A stretch of 64,000 nt of DNA, from assembly GCA_947450475.1 (NCBI GenBank), contig CANFVK010000001.1, positions 62,001 through 126,000 of the forward strand, read 5' to 3'. Made by a program: the position numbers and the translations under genes. The stretch is from Bacteriovoracaceae bacterium (GTDB taxonomy: Bacteria > Bdellovibrionota > Bacteriovoracia > Bacteriovoracales > Bacteriovoracaceae). Below the pieces are notes generated by a model. That model saw nothing but the letters and a program-made list of their open reading frames with translations. It was not told the origin of the DNA and searched no databases. Shown piece after piece: positions 18,942 through 27,657 of the stretch (the stretch's first letter is position 1; every line of letters begins with the position of its first letter).

Positions 18942-19745
18942 ATGGTTAAGCATGTTGGAGAGGTTGAAGAATATAAATTTAATAATTTCACAGAAGTTGA
19001 TGCGTCAGCATCTGAAGTCAGAAATTTTGAATTTAAACCACTTTTAACAAACGCACAAGCTCTGGAAAAAAGTGAATTTCAAAAAGTCATTAGACAAGAG
19101 CGCGAACATGCAAGGCACTCAAATTTTAAAGTTAATCCGATTGTAGAAAAATTCAGGGGCTTAAAAGATCAAGAGGATCGTGAGTTTCTTGAAATCATTG
19201 AGAGAGAAGTTGCTAAAAAAGTTTCAGAAATACATGACGATGCATTTAAAAATGGTTTTGAAGAAGGTGTAAATCAGGGAAGAGAAGAAATATTCAATGA
19301 GATGAGAAATGCCGTCGATCAAAAGCTGGATAATTTTTCAGAGATGATTAATGAAGTTTTGAAGGCCCAAGAAAATCTTTTACAAAATCAAAAAAAAGAA
19401 GTCTATATACTTTTGAAGAACTTATCAAAGTGGATTATAACGAGAGAGTTGAAAGAAGATGGAGCGTACGTAGAGCGATTGCTGGAAAGACTTTTGCTTG
19501 AAATGCAAGCGCGCCAAAATTTATTAATTCAAGTAAGTCAAAATGACTTTGCAGCCATGCCCGAAATACTTACTCATATTCAAGCTCGATTAGGTGAGCT
19601 TAAAAATGTCAGAGTCGAAATTGATTCAGACATTAAGTCTAAAGGAATGGTTATCCAATCTGATAATGGAATTATTAATGCGACCATGGAAGAGCAATTT
19701 AAGAGTTTAGATAAACTTTTTGAAGACGTATTAGGCGACAATTAA
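18942..19745 (+). CDS. fliH: Flagellar export regulator FliH
   Basis: Cytoplasmic protein that binds FliI and docks it to the export gate. 267 aa with little sequence conservation, as usual for FliH. It has a glycine-containing helix (FKNGFEEGVNQGREEIF) resembling the GxxxG region and a C-terminal globular part (SKWIITRELKEDG). Identification rests on these and on its place between fliG and fliI. Confidence 0.88.
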   Translation: MVKHVGEVEEYKFNNFTEVDASASEVRNFEFKPLLTNAQALEKSEFQKVIRQEREHARHSNFKVNPIVEKFRGLKDQEDREFLEIIEREVAKKVSEIHDDAFKNGFEEGVNQGREEIFNEMRNAVDQKLDNFSEMINEVLKAQENLLQNQKKEVYILLKNLSKWIITRELKEDGAYVERLLERLLLEMQARQNLLIQVSQNDFAAMPEILTHIQARLGELKNVRVEIDSDIKSKGMVIQSDNGIINATMEEQFKSLDKLFEDVLGDN

Positions 19746-19763
19746 AAAGGATGGGGTTTGCTA

Positions 19764-21110
19764 ATGGATAAAAATCTTGATCTTGCTTCAATCCAAAAAA
19801 ACTACGAATACGCTTCCCCATTTCAAAAGATTGGTAAAGTATTTTCAAATAAAGGGATGGTTTTTGAAGTTAACTTATCTAGGGCCCCCATAGGCTCAAA
19901 CGTTGAATTTGTCACTGAATTTGGAGATCGATCATTAGGTGAAGTTGTAGGAATCAACGGACCGAGATGCATGGCCATGCCTTATCATGAACTTTCTGGA
20001 ATAAATTCTGAAACAAGGGTTTATTTAAAAGATTTAACAACAACCATAAAAATTTCAGAAGCCATGCTAGGAAGAGTCATCGATTTTCAAGGCAATCCGA
20101 TGGATAATAAAGGACCGATTGAGCCAGTAAAAGTTGAAGCACGTAGTATTTACGGTCAGCCACTTAATCCGCTAGATAGACCAACGATTAGAGAACCACT
20201 AGATACAGGAATTCATGCGATAAATTGTTTTATGACAGCAGGTAAAGGACAACGTTTTGCCATTATGGCAGGCTCTGGTGTTGGTAAATCGGTAACCTTG
20301 GGTATGATCGCAGAAAATTCCAGTGCGGATATAAATGTCATTGCACTAATTGGTGAGCGGGGAAGAGAAGTTTTAGAATTTATTGAATCAGACTTAGGTC
20401 CTGAAGGTTTAAAGCGCTCAGTGGTTGTCGTTGCTACCTCAGATACCTCAGCTCTTATCAGAATGAAAGCAGCCTATGTTGCAACAACGATTGCTGAATA
20501 TTTTCGTGATAAAAATCAAGATGTGCTTTTGATGATGGATTCAATTACTCGTTTTGCTATGGCCAATAGAGAAATTTCATTATCATCAGGTGAGCCACCT
20601 GGACAAAAGGGATATACTCCTTCGGTCTTTGCCAGATTGCCTAAACTAATGGAAAGGGCAGGAACAAAAGCTGGAGCTGGTTCAATTACAGGAGTCTATA
20701 CTGTTCTCGTAGAGGGAGGGGACATGGACGAGCCTATAGCTGATGCTGTTCGAGCTATTGCTGATGGACACATAATATTATCTAGAGAACTAGCATCTAG
20801 AAATCAATTTCCAGCAATAGATGTTTTATCAAGTCTTTCACGGGTCATGTCTAAAGTAGCTACCAAAGAGCACAAAATTGTTGCAGGTCATTTGCGTGAC
20901 TTATTATCTGCATACAAAGCCAATGAAGACCTGATCAGCGTTGGTGCTTATGCCAAAGGATCCAATCCCAAAGTAGATAAAGCATTATTAATTTATGATG
21001 ATCTAATGAATTTATTAAAACAAAATCAAGGAATGACTGAATTTTTATCAATTGAAACATTGTTTGATCGAATGGTAGAAATTGCACGAAAAGCTGAAAA
21101 CATAACGTAA
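19764..21110 (+). CDS. fliI: Flagellar export ATPase FliI
   Basis: Hexameric ATPase of the flagellar type III export apparatus, related to F1-ATPase beta. 448 aa from ATG 19764 (a TTG at 19758 is in frame but less well placed behind GGATGGGG). Walker A MAGSGVGKSVTLG, Walker B DVLLMMDSITRFAMA and the family motif SSGEPPGQKGYTPSVF are present. It is the catalytic partner of FliH and FliJ, encoded on either side. Confidence 0.96.
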   Translation: MDKNLDLASIQKNYEYASPFQKIGKVFSNKGMVFEVNLSRAPIGSNVEFVTEFGDRSLGEVVGINGPRCMAMPYHELSGINSETRVYLKDLTTTIKISEAMLGRVIDFQGNPMDNKGPIEPVKVEARSIYGQPLNPLDRPTIREPLDTGIHAINCFMTAGKGQRFAIMAGSGVGKSVTLGMIAENSSADINVIALIGERGREVLEFIESDLGPEGLKRSVVVVATSDTSALIRMKAAYVATTIAEYFRDKNQDVLLMMDSITRFAMANREISLSSGEPPGQKGYTPSVFARLPKLMERAGTKAGAGSITGVYTVLVEGGDMDEPIADAVRAIADGHIILSRELASRNQFPAIDVLSSLSRVMSKVATKEHKIVAGHLRDLLSAYKANEDLISVGAYAKGSNPKVDKALLIYDDLMNLLKQNQGMTEFLSIETLFDRMVEIARKAENIT

Positions 21111-21120
21111 GTAAAATAAT

Positions 21121-21573
21121 ATGCAAAAATTTAAATTCAAACTCGAGGCCGTGTTAAAGGTTAGAGAGTTTAAAGAGAAAAAAATAAAAATTGAACTAGG
21201 AGAAATCCTTAAAGAAATTTCAACAGTTGAGGATAAGATTGCTTTAGCCAATGCTGCCATAGATGAAGCTTATGGGGCTCAAGAGGTAGCAATGAAGGAT
21301 TTAGTTGGTGGAAAAATGATTCAATTTTTTCCATATTTTATCCAAGGTAAAAAAGAAGATATTAAAAATATGGAAAATTTGCTTTGGGCACTTAGGAAAA
21401 AATATAATTTGAAAATATCCGAGCTTGCTACGGCCCGTGGAGAAGTAAAGGTTATGGAAAATTTTAAAGATAAGAAAAAAGGTGAGTGGACCAAAGAAAA
21501 GAATAAAAAAGAACAAGAAGCCATAGATGAGATTGTGCAAATCAGAGGTCTAGGCTCAAGTGATTCTTTGTAG
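21121..21573 (+). CDS. fliJ: Flagellar export chaperone/coiled-coil FliJ
   Basis: 150-aa, almost entirely helical and lysine/glutamate-rich protein with the FliJ N-terminal pattern FKFKLEAVLKVREFKEKKIK. It acts as the central stalk of the FliI hexamer and delivers export cargo. It starts 10 nt after fliI. The many minus-strand frames over it are shadows. Confidence 0.9.
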   Translation: MQKFKFKLEAVLKVREFKEKKIKIELGEILKEISTVEDKIALANAAIDEAYGAQEVAMKDLVGGKMIQFFPYFIQGKKEDIKNMENLLWALRKKYNLKISELATARGEVKVMENFKDKKKGEWTKEKNKKEQEAIDEIVQIRGLGSSDSL

Positions 21574-21583
21574 AAAGGTGAAT

Positions 21584-22198
21584 ATGAAAAATTATATATT
21601 GTTTCTGATACTTGTTTTAATAGCCATAAATGCCTTTGGGGCAACTGCGCCTGCAAAAACTCCTGCTAATGCTAAAGCTGGAAATAAAGATGCAGAAAAA
21701 AAAACAGAAGTAGCTGCCTCTGTTGAGAGAAGAGTTTATAGTGAAGAAGAATTTAAAAAAGCTGTTTTGGCCGAAGTAGAAAAAGTAATGAAGAGGGCCG
21801 GTGATGCACATTTAATAGATTTCTCCAAAGAACTTTTAGAAAAGGAAGATTCTTTGAAAGTTAAAGAGCTCACCATAGTCAAAGAACAAGAGCAATTAAA
21901 TTTAAACATGAAAGATTTTCAAAAAAAAGTTATTGATTTTCAAGAATCACAGAAAAAGTTTTTAGGATGCATTGATGCCCAAAATGAAAAAGCAGAAAAA
22001 AGAGTTCTTCAAATGGTTGAAGTTATCTCTGCGATGAAGCCTCAAAATGCTGCTGAAGTTTTAACTGTCCAAGATCCTGACTTATCTGTTCGGATTTTGA
22101 GTCAGATTGATTCTCTAAAAGCTTCAAAGATTTTCAATTTAATGGATAAGGAAGTTTCTGCCCGACTTCAGAAACAGTTTCTTCAGATGAAAAAATAA
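21584..22198 (+). CDS. motE: MotE-like protein (MgtE N-terminal-type domain, YlxF position)
   Basis: 204 aa from ATG 21584, which follows AAAGGTG. The longer frame to 21560 lacks a site and would bury the signal sequence. It has a signal peptide or anchor (hydrophobic residues 5-19), a charged coiled coil (about 55-135), and a C-terminal MgtE-N-like helical domain (SAMKPQNAAEVLTVQDPDLS). Proteins of this build sit between fliJ and fliK in many flagellar operons (ylxF in Bacillus) and are known as MotE, a periplasmic factor for motor assembly in some Gram-negatives. Assignment combines context and domain pattern. Confidence 0.75.
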   Translation: MKNYILFLILVLIAINAFGATAPAKTPANAKAGNKDAEKKTEVAASVERRVYSEEEFKKAVLAEVEKVMKRAGDAHLIDFSKELLEKEDSLKVKELTIVKEQEQLNLNMKDFQKKVIDFQESQKKFLGCIDAQNEKAEKRVLQMVEVISAMKPQNAAEVLTVQDPDLSVRILSQIDSLKASKIFNLMDKEVSARLQKQFLQMKK

Positions 22199-22239
22199 GT
22201 TACAGTAACAATAAGCGTTGATTGCGCTTTAAGGAAAAT

Positions 22240-23586
22240 ATGCAAGGATTGCCAGTAAATATTCCAGCTTCTCAAGGTAAAACCGATGTAGGTTTCACCC
22301 CTGAAAAGCTACCTAAAAAAGGGGAAGCTTCTGCTAATGGAGTAGAGACTAGCTCGAATGAATTTTTATCTTTAATTGCCAATCTTACTAATGGTTCTGA
22401 GCTACAAACTAATGTTTCAAATGCTTCCACCAAAATTGACCAACTTTTAAATAAGTTAAAAGGCGCTCAAGAAGGAAAGATTTCTCATGAAGGAAAGATT
22501 TCTCATGAAGGAAAGATTTCTCATGAAGGAAAGATTTCTCAAGAAGGAAAGATTTCTCAAGAAGGAAAGTTCCCCCAAGTCCAAAATGAAGGCAAGCCTC
22601 CTCATGCATTAGAAGTGGAATTAATTCCAAATTCAAATAAAGAAAACTCACTTGATTTTTTAATTAATCAAGCTAAACCTAAAATCTCAAAAACTGACTC
22701 TGCTGAAAATCCTTCAGTTCTCCAAGGACCAGTCAAGGCTGGCGTTGTTAAAGCGGTGACGGGCGAAGATGTTAATGAAAAGAAAAGTGCAAATGCCAAA
22801 TTGAGTTTGCTCCAGGGTGACGACATCCTTGCTCTTAAGAATCAGCAGGCAAAAAATCAATTATCTTTGGTAAAAAGCTACGGGCAGGGCCAAAATATTT
22901 TGAGCGATAATTTAATAAAAAATACGAATGATTTGGCTTTTAAGGATAAGAAAGGTAAAGCCTCTGTTGATGAGCTAAAGCTTCCAGAGACTAAAGTGGG
23001 AGCACAGTTAGCATCTTTAAAGCAAGAGATCGTTCCGATGCTTCAGACAAAAGGTGAAACTCACTCAGAGATGCATTCGCAAGCGAATCAAAAAGTTCTT
23101 GATATTTCAAACTTAAATTCAGCTAATAGTACCGAAATTATTAAAAAGATTTCAGATTATGTTGAACAAAGTCAGGTCGCCAATAAGCAAAACTTAGACT
23201 TAACTGTAAAGCATGAGTCACTAGGTGAGTTCAAGATTCAGGTTAGTAGAGTTCCTAGCCAGACCCAATCTCAAGTTGACATGCAGATAACGACTTCAAG
23301 TAAAGAAGGACATGACTTTTTTATGAAAAATGAAGTTGGACTTATTAAAAATTTAAATCAAGCAGGAATACAATTGTCAGATTTGAGAATTGTGTCAAGC
23401 ATGAGCGAGTCTAGCTTATTTGGACAAAGTGATTCCAAGCAATCTAGTTCATTTCAACAAAATGCTGAAGGTGGCTCTAAGCAATTTATGAGCTTTGAAT
23501 CCTCTCAGTTTTCATCTGATTCAAAAGATGGATCTCAAAAAAGAAAAGAATTGTGGCAAGAATATAAAGATCGGTATGGAGCTTAA
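22240..23586 (+). CDS. fliK: Flagellar hook-length control protein FliK
   Basis: Secreted molecular ruler that sets hook length and triggers the export switch. 448 aa from ATG 22240 (AAGGAA just upstream; a TTG at 22222 is in frame). The N-terminal 300 residues are low-complexity and polar. The C-terminal domain (about 290-400) has the FliK core pattern (LDLTVKHESLGEFKIQVSRV). A run of six EGKISH/EGKISQ hexapeptides lies near residues 78-113, encoded by 18-bp tandem repeats. Position between the MotE-like gene and flgD is canonical. Confidence 0.88.
   Translation: MQGLPVNIPASQGKTDVGFTPEKLPKKGEASANGVETSSNEFLSLIANLTNGSELQTNVSNASTKIDQLLNKLKGAQEGKISHEGKISHEGKISHEGKISQEGKISQEGKFPQVQNEGKPPHALEVELIPNSNKENSLDFLINQAKPKISKTDSAENPSVLQGPVKAGVVKAVTGEDVNEKKSANAKLSLLQGDDILALKNQQAKNQLSLVKSYGQGQNILSDNLIKNTNDLAFKDKKGKASVDELKLPETKVGAQLASLKQEIVPMLQTKGETHSEMHSQANQKVLDISNLNSANSTEIIKKISDYVEQSQVANKQNLDLTVKHESLGEFKIQVSRVPSQTQSQVDMQITTSSKEGHDFFMKNEVGLIKNLNQAGIQLSDLRIVSSMSESSLFGQSDSKQSSSFQQNAEGGSKQFMSFESSQFSSDSKDGSQKRKELWQEYKDRYGA
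22471..22578 (+). repeat. In-frame 18-bp tandem repeat in fliK
   Basis: Six consecutive 18-bp units: three identical (22471-22524), two differing by one base at the end (22525-22560) and one degenerate (22561-22578). Each encodes a six-residue unit beginning EGK. Near-identity at DNA level suggests recent expansion by slippage. Confidence 0.95.
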
Positions 23587-23589
23587 TCA

Positions 23590-24456
23590 ATGCCTACAAT
23601 TGGTAAACCACTAAGTTCGGAAAAAAGTTCATTCAGTAATATTTCTATGAGAAAAAGCGATCCCGTGGTTGATGGCGAAGCTGCTAATTCAAAAGTTGGC
23701 GATGATTTAAATAGAGTTTCTGGAGTCAAGCCAGAACAACGCTTTGTCGATCGAAAGACTCATGAAACTCTTGGCCCAGATGGATTTATGAAGTTATTGG
23801 CACATCAACTAAAGAATCAAGATCCAATGAAGCCTATGGATCAAAAAGATTTTTCATCAAATCTTGCCCAATTCTCACAATTAGAGCAGTTGACAGCGAT
23901 GAACAAAAAATTTGATGGGCTCACTTCAAATAATAGCAACGAAAAAAGATTTCAAGGTGCTAGCTTTCTTGGCAAAAAAATTATTACAAGTGGGACTACC
24001 GTCGATTACGGTGGTGATGGTAAAAATACAGACTTACCATTCTATTTGGACAAGGCTGCAAAAAATGTTGTTGTTCATATTTATGATAATAAGAATCAAA
24101 TGATCGGCAAAATCGATAAAGAGGATCTTGGTAAAGGACAGCAGGCTATTACTTGGGATGGCATTGGTCTCGATGGTCAAATTGCACCTAAAGAAACTTA
24201 CCATTTTGATGTTGTTGCTTATGATGATAAAAATGAAAAATTTATGGGTGTCACCAGAGCAGAAGGTATGGTAACCGGTGTTCGTTTTGAAAATGGCGAA
24301 ACTATTTTTGATGTAAGTGGTGGAAGAAAAGTTTTTTTAAAGGATGTTGAAAGTTTTTCACTACCTTCAAGTGAACTTGATAGTAAAAAAATGCCTGCAT
24401 TGCAAAAGCAAGCTGCGTCAGCATATAATCAAATAGAGAACCAAAGCAATAATTAG
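23590..24456 (+). CDS. flgD: Flagellar hook assembly scaffold FlgD
   Basis: Hook cap protein needed for hook polymerisation. 288 aa. The N-terminal FlgD motif is clear (GPDGFMKLLAHQLKNQDPMK, then FSSNLAQFSQLEQL). The C-terminal part contains the FlgD Ig-like fold with the YDNKNQMIGKI and ITWDGIGLDGQ stretches. It starts 3 nt after fliK. Confidence 0.94.
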   Translation: MPTIGKPLSSEKSSFSNISMRKSDPVVDGEAANSKVGDDLNRVSGVKPEQRFVDRKTHETLGPDGFMKLLAHQLKNQDPMKPMDQKDFSSNLAQFSQLEQLTAMNKKFDGLTSNNSNEKRFQGASFLGKKIITSGTTVDYGGDGKNTDLPFYLDKAAKNVVVHIYDNKNQMIGKIDKEDLGKGQQAITWDGIGLDGQIAPKETYHFDVVAYDDKNEKFMGVTRAEGMVTGVRFENGETIFDVSGGRKVFLKDVESFSLPSSELDSKKMPALQKQAASAYNQIENQSNN

Positions 24457-24470
24457 GAAATAAGTTTTTA

Positions 24471-24899
24471 ATGACGAATCCAAAGATTAACAACATTCTA
24501 ATCCCTAACGTAACGAAGCTACCTTCGAAGCAGAATGTTGAAAACACCAATAAGCTTGGCGTTGGAGAGTCCTCAGAATTTAAAAATCTTTTAGATTCTA
24601 CTTTAGAAAATTCAGAACAATCAATAAATGATCAATCGTCAAAAGGTTTGCGCTTATCGACTCATGCCATGAGACGCTTACAAGAAAGGAACTTGTCAAT
24701 TGACAAGGAAGAATACACAAAGCTGCAAAGTGCAGTTGATAAATTAAAAATTAAAGGAGGTCAAGATTCGCTTGTGATCACTGGTAAGGCTGCTTACATT
24801 GTAGACGTACCTAAAAATATGATCGTTACGGCGATAGATAAAGATAGTATTGGTGATAATGTTTTTACGAAAATTGATTCTACGATATTAATGAATTAA
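24471..24899 (+). CDS. Flagellar operon protein, TIGR02530-like
   Basis: 142 aa. The second half matches the pattern of the small flagellar-operon family found between flgD and flgE in Bacillus-type clusters: STHAMRRLQERNLSIDKEEY, then a GGQDSLVITGKAAYIV core and the ending NVFTKIDSTI. The biochemical function of that family is not known to me. The N-terminal 50 residues are variable and polar, consistent with an exported or regulatory substrate. Start ATG 24471 lies 14 nt after flgD. Confidence 0.75.
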   Translation: MTNPKINNILIPNVTKLPSKQNVENTNKLGVGESSEFKNLLDSTLENSEQSINDQSSKGLRLSTHAMRRLQERNLSIDKEEYTKLQSAVDKLKIKGGQDSLVITGKAAYIVDVPKNMIVTAIDKDSIGDNVFTKIDSTILMN

Positions 24900-24908
24900 C
24901 AAAAAAAC

Positions 24909-24979
24909 TCTCAAAGAAACGGTGCTGGTCCTTTCCGGAAGCCCTAGTTTTAGTCTGTAGTACTAATACGTCTTTGAGA
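24909..24979 (+). promoter_or_regulatory. Candidate structured leader RNA upstream of flgE
   Basis: TCTCAAAGA (24909-24917) and TCTTTGAGA (24971-24979) form a perfect 9-bp closing stem around a 53-nt interior that can fold further (TTAGT/ACTAA stem with a 7-nt loop; CTGG/CCGG stem; TTCCGGAA palindrome). It lies in the only sizeable gap of the flagellar operon, ending 21 nt before the flgE ATG. It does not match c-di-GMP, preQ1, fluoride or TPP riboswitch cores as I know them. Confidence 0.5.
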
Positions 24980-25000
24980 AATTAGGTCTAGGAGGGACAA

Positions 25001-26281
25001 ATGGGTATTCTTCGTTCATTCACAATTGGTGTTTCAGGTCTTAATGCTTCTGGGCAAGGTATGGGGGTTATCGGTGATAACATTGCCAACGCTGGAACAA
25101 ATGGCTTCAAAGCTTCTCGAGCAGAATTTCAAGATGTCTTAGCAGTTTCACTTAAAGGTATCGAAGGTGGCGATCAGATCGGAGCAGGAACTAAGCTTGG
25201 TCACATTAAACCTATGATGACTCAAGGTGATGTTACTCGAACTGATTCAGTGACTGACTTAGCAATTTCTGGAGATGGTTTTTTTACGGTGGAAGCTCCA
25301 TTTGGAAGAGGGGTTACTCGCGACGGCTCATTCCATTTTGATAAAGAAGGCCAATTGACAACAATGGATGGCTATAAAATTCTTGGTTTCCAGGCCGACG
25401 AAAAAGGTAAAATCATGAATAAGCTTGATCCTATCAAATTAGGCAGCACAACTATTCCAGCTAAAGCAACCAAAGATATTACAATGTCAATGAACCTAGA
25501 CTCTCGAGTTAACAAATCTGAATTTAATATTGAAAATCCAGAGAAAACAGCTGCATTTTCTAATACAATGACTGTTTATGACAACATCGGTACTGCAAGA
25601 ACAGTAACTGTTTACTATAACAAAACAGATAACAACCAATGGGAATACCACGTAGCTGCAGATGGAAAAGATGTTGAAGGTGGCAAGCCTGATACAATGT
25701 ACGAAATGGCCAACGGAAAATTGCTCTTCAATGACAAAGGACAATTAGAGGAAAGAAAAGAAGGTAAAAATTCTTTTAATTTCAATAAAGGTGCAGCGAA
25801 AGATCAGAAAATTAGCCTAACTTGGGGACAAACACTTAAAGAAGGTGGAACTGGTCTTGATGCATCTACTCAATATGGTTCTGAGTGTTCTATTGCACGT
25901 CACACACAAGATGGTTCAACTGCAGCAACTCTAACTTCACTGTCGTTTAACGATAAAGGAATTTTAACAGCAGTTTATAATAATGGTGAGACAAGAGATA
26001 TTGCTCAAGTAGCAGTTAGTAAATTTGAAAACAATGAAGGATTATTTAAAGTTGGTAAAAACATTTTTAAAGAATCAAAAACTTCTGGTCAAGCTGCTCT
26101 TGGAAAGCCAGGTGAATCAGGACGTGGAGAAGTGCTTTCAAAATCTATCGAACTTTCAAATGTTGATATTGCAAACGAGTTTGTTAATCTTATGACAGCT
26201 CAAAGAAACTTCCAGGCTAATGCCAAAACGTTAACCACTGCAGACCAAATGTTGCAAGAAGTTCTACAGATTAAGAGATAA
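25001..26281 (+). CDS. flgE: Flagellar hook protein FlgE
   Basis: Subunit of the flexible hook. 426 aa. The N-terminal rod/hook motif is present (SGLNASGQGMGVIGDNIANA) together with the C-terminal motif (SNVDIANEFVNLMTAQRNFQ, ending MLQEVLQIKR). The middle DGDG-type region SGDGFFTVE is also visible. An excellent AGGAGGG stands 7 nt before ATG 25001, fitting very high expression. It is the last gene of the operon and is followed by a strong terminator. Confidence 0.96.
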   Translation: MGILRSFTIGVSGLNASGQGMGVIGDNIANAGTNGFKASRAEFQDVLAVSLKGIEGGDQIGAGTKLGHIKPMMTQGDVTRTDSVTDLAISGDGFFTVEAPFGRGVTRDGSFHFDKEGQLTTMDGYKILGFQADEKGKIMNKLDPIKLGSTTIPAKATKDITMSMNLDSRVNKSEFNIENPEKTAAFSNTMTVYDNIGTARTVTVYYNKTDNNQWEYHVAADGKDVEGGKPDTMYEMANGKLLFNDKGQLEERKEGKNSFNFNKGAAKDQKISLTWGQTLKEGGTGLDASTQYGSECSIARHTQDGSTAATLTSLSFNDKGILTAVYNNGETRDIAQVAVSKFENNEGLFKVGKNIFKESKTSGQAALGKPGESGRGEVLSKSIELSNVDIANEFVNLMTAQRNFQANAKTLTTADQMLQEVLQIKR

Positions 26282-26295
26282 TTTTTTAAAATAAT

Positions 26296-26324
26296 GAGGG
26301 GCCTTCGGGCCCTTCTTTTATTTT
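26296..26324 (+). terminator. Strong intrinsic terminator of the flagellar operon
   Basis: GAGGGGCC (26296-26303), tetraloop TTCG, GGCCCTTC (26308-26315), followed by TTTTATTTT. This is an 8-bp GC-rich stem with a UUCG loop, the clearest terminator in the window. Confidence 0.93.
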
Positions 26325-26338
26325 AAAATTGGATTAGT

Positions 26339-27646
26339 GTGAAAATAAAAATTGTCATATCTACTTTATTAATTATTTTATATTCTTGCTCTTTTTTTTC
26401 AAAATCTAAAAGAAGTGTTTCAAGTATTAATCCCTCCGAATTTGATCTTTTGACCGAATCAATTCAAGTCATAGACCTGGTCGCTACGAGAGAATTGAAT
26501 GGTGATAGTTGCGACAGATTGCTAGATAGTCTCATTTCTGATTACCAACTTGTTTCTCCTATGAATATTGAATTGAAGATCTTGCAAAATGATGGTCAAA
26601 AAATATTGGCAAACAGCTTTAAAGCCAGATTAGCCTTACATTCTATTCTTTCTATTTTACCTACAAATTGCAGAAAAAAACTGACACAATTAAGTTCACT
26701 GATAAGAAGAAGTGAAGAATATGTCGGAGTTCATTATTTTAAAGATAATCAAATGTCAGCTGATTTGATTAAATTTGAAGATCAGCCAATTCCACTTTTT
26801 GATAAAAATTCTTTTTCTAAAATCCATCTTGGTAAAGATCTGAGTTCACTTGACTCATTCAAATTTGAAAATGGCGATATTGTTATTTTTAAAGGTACAG
26901 GTTTTTTTTCAAGCAACATGTCGATTCCTTTTCAACCTAGTTTAGAATTTAGTCATATATCTATTGTTCATGTGGATGAAAAAAATCAAGAAATCAAAGC
27001 AGTGGTATCATCTCCCAATGTAGGGATGGTGGAAGTCAAAATTGAGGATGCACTTCGTTTTGGAAGTATCGGTATGTTGATAATTCGTGCCAAAGATCAG
27101 GATTTAGCAGCTAAAGCTTCAAATATAATATTTGATAATGTTCAAAGCAAAACGAGAAATAAAAGTAAAATTCAGAAAATGCATTCGACTTTAGATGAGC
27201 TGATTTCAGATGCATATTATAATGCCTCGAATGGAGAGTTTATATTTCCAGAAATTCACACTTCATCAAACTACGATCAACGGCAAGCAATAGAGCAAAA
27301 TAGATATCCAAAAGATAAACTGATGATGGCCTCAAAGTTAGAATTTGATTCACGTTTTAATATTTTAATCGATTCTGTTGATTATAGATTTATTCGAGAT
27401 TCATGGAGAAAAGATGCTGTTATGGCCGAAATATTTCAATGGCTGAGTAAGGCAAATGCATCCAAATTTGCTTTGAGTAGCTTGAAAAAAATAGGCGATA
27501 GTTTGCTTTCCTATTTAGAAAAATCAGACATGCAATACTTTCAAAAAAATGAAAAATGGATGTCTTATGAAATGCTCAGTGAAATGTTGGCAAAATATGA
27601 CAATGAAAAATTCTTAGAGCTTAAGAAAGCTATCCTTGAAAGATGA
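26339..27646 (+). CDS. YiiX/permuted NlpC-P60-like lipoprotein lacking the catalytic cysteine
   Basis: 435 aa from GTG 26339. It begins with a lipoprotein-type signal ending LYSC (cysteine 17). The central region fits the YiiX/YebB permuted papain-like fold: NGDIVIFKGTGFF (178-190), EFSHISIVH with the family histidine H206, and a GMVEVKIEDAL strand. The usual C-terminal YCSEL motif is not present, and the only cysteines are at 17, 58 and 111, all before the histidine. An enzymatic role is therefore doubtful. The start lies only 15 nt after the flagellar terminator and has no good ribosome site. Family assignment is tentative. Confidence 0.6.
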   Translation: MKIKIVISTLLIILYSCSFFSKSKRSVSSINPSEFDLLTESIQVIDLVATRELNGDSCDRLLDSLISDYQLVSPMNIELKILQNDGQKILANSFKARLALHSILSILPTNCRKKLTQLSSLIRRSEEYVGVHYFKDNQMSADLIKFEDQPIPLFDKNSFSKIHLGKDLSSLDSFKFENGDIVIFKGTGFFSSNMSIPFQPSLEFSHISIVHVDEKNQEIKAVVSSPNVGMVEVKIEDALRFGSIGMLIIRAKDQDLAAKASNIIFDNVQSKTRNKSKIQKMHSTLDELISDAYYNASNGEFIFPEIHTSSNYDQRQAIEQNRYPKDKLMMASKLEFDSRFNILIDSVDYRFIRDSWRKDAVMAEIFQWLSKANASKFALSSLKKIGDSLLSYLEKSDMQYFQKNEKWMSYEMLSEMLAKYDNEKFLELKKAILER

Positions 27647-27657
27647 TGGATTCTTAA

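Noticed and set aside
22409..22651. 80-codon minus-strand ORF in fliK
   Set aside because: Antisense shadow of the 18-bp tandem repeat; no ribosome site and no independent coding signal.
24900..25000. c-di-GMP (GEMM) riboswitch before flgE
   Set aside because: The conserved GEMM-I core and receptor/tetraloop pattern are absent; kept only as an unclassified structured leader.
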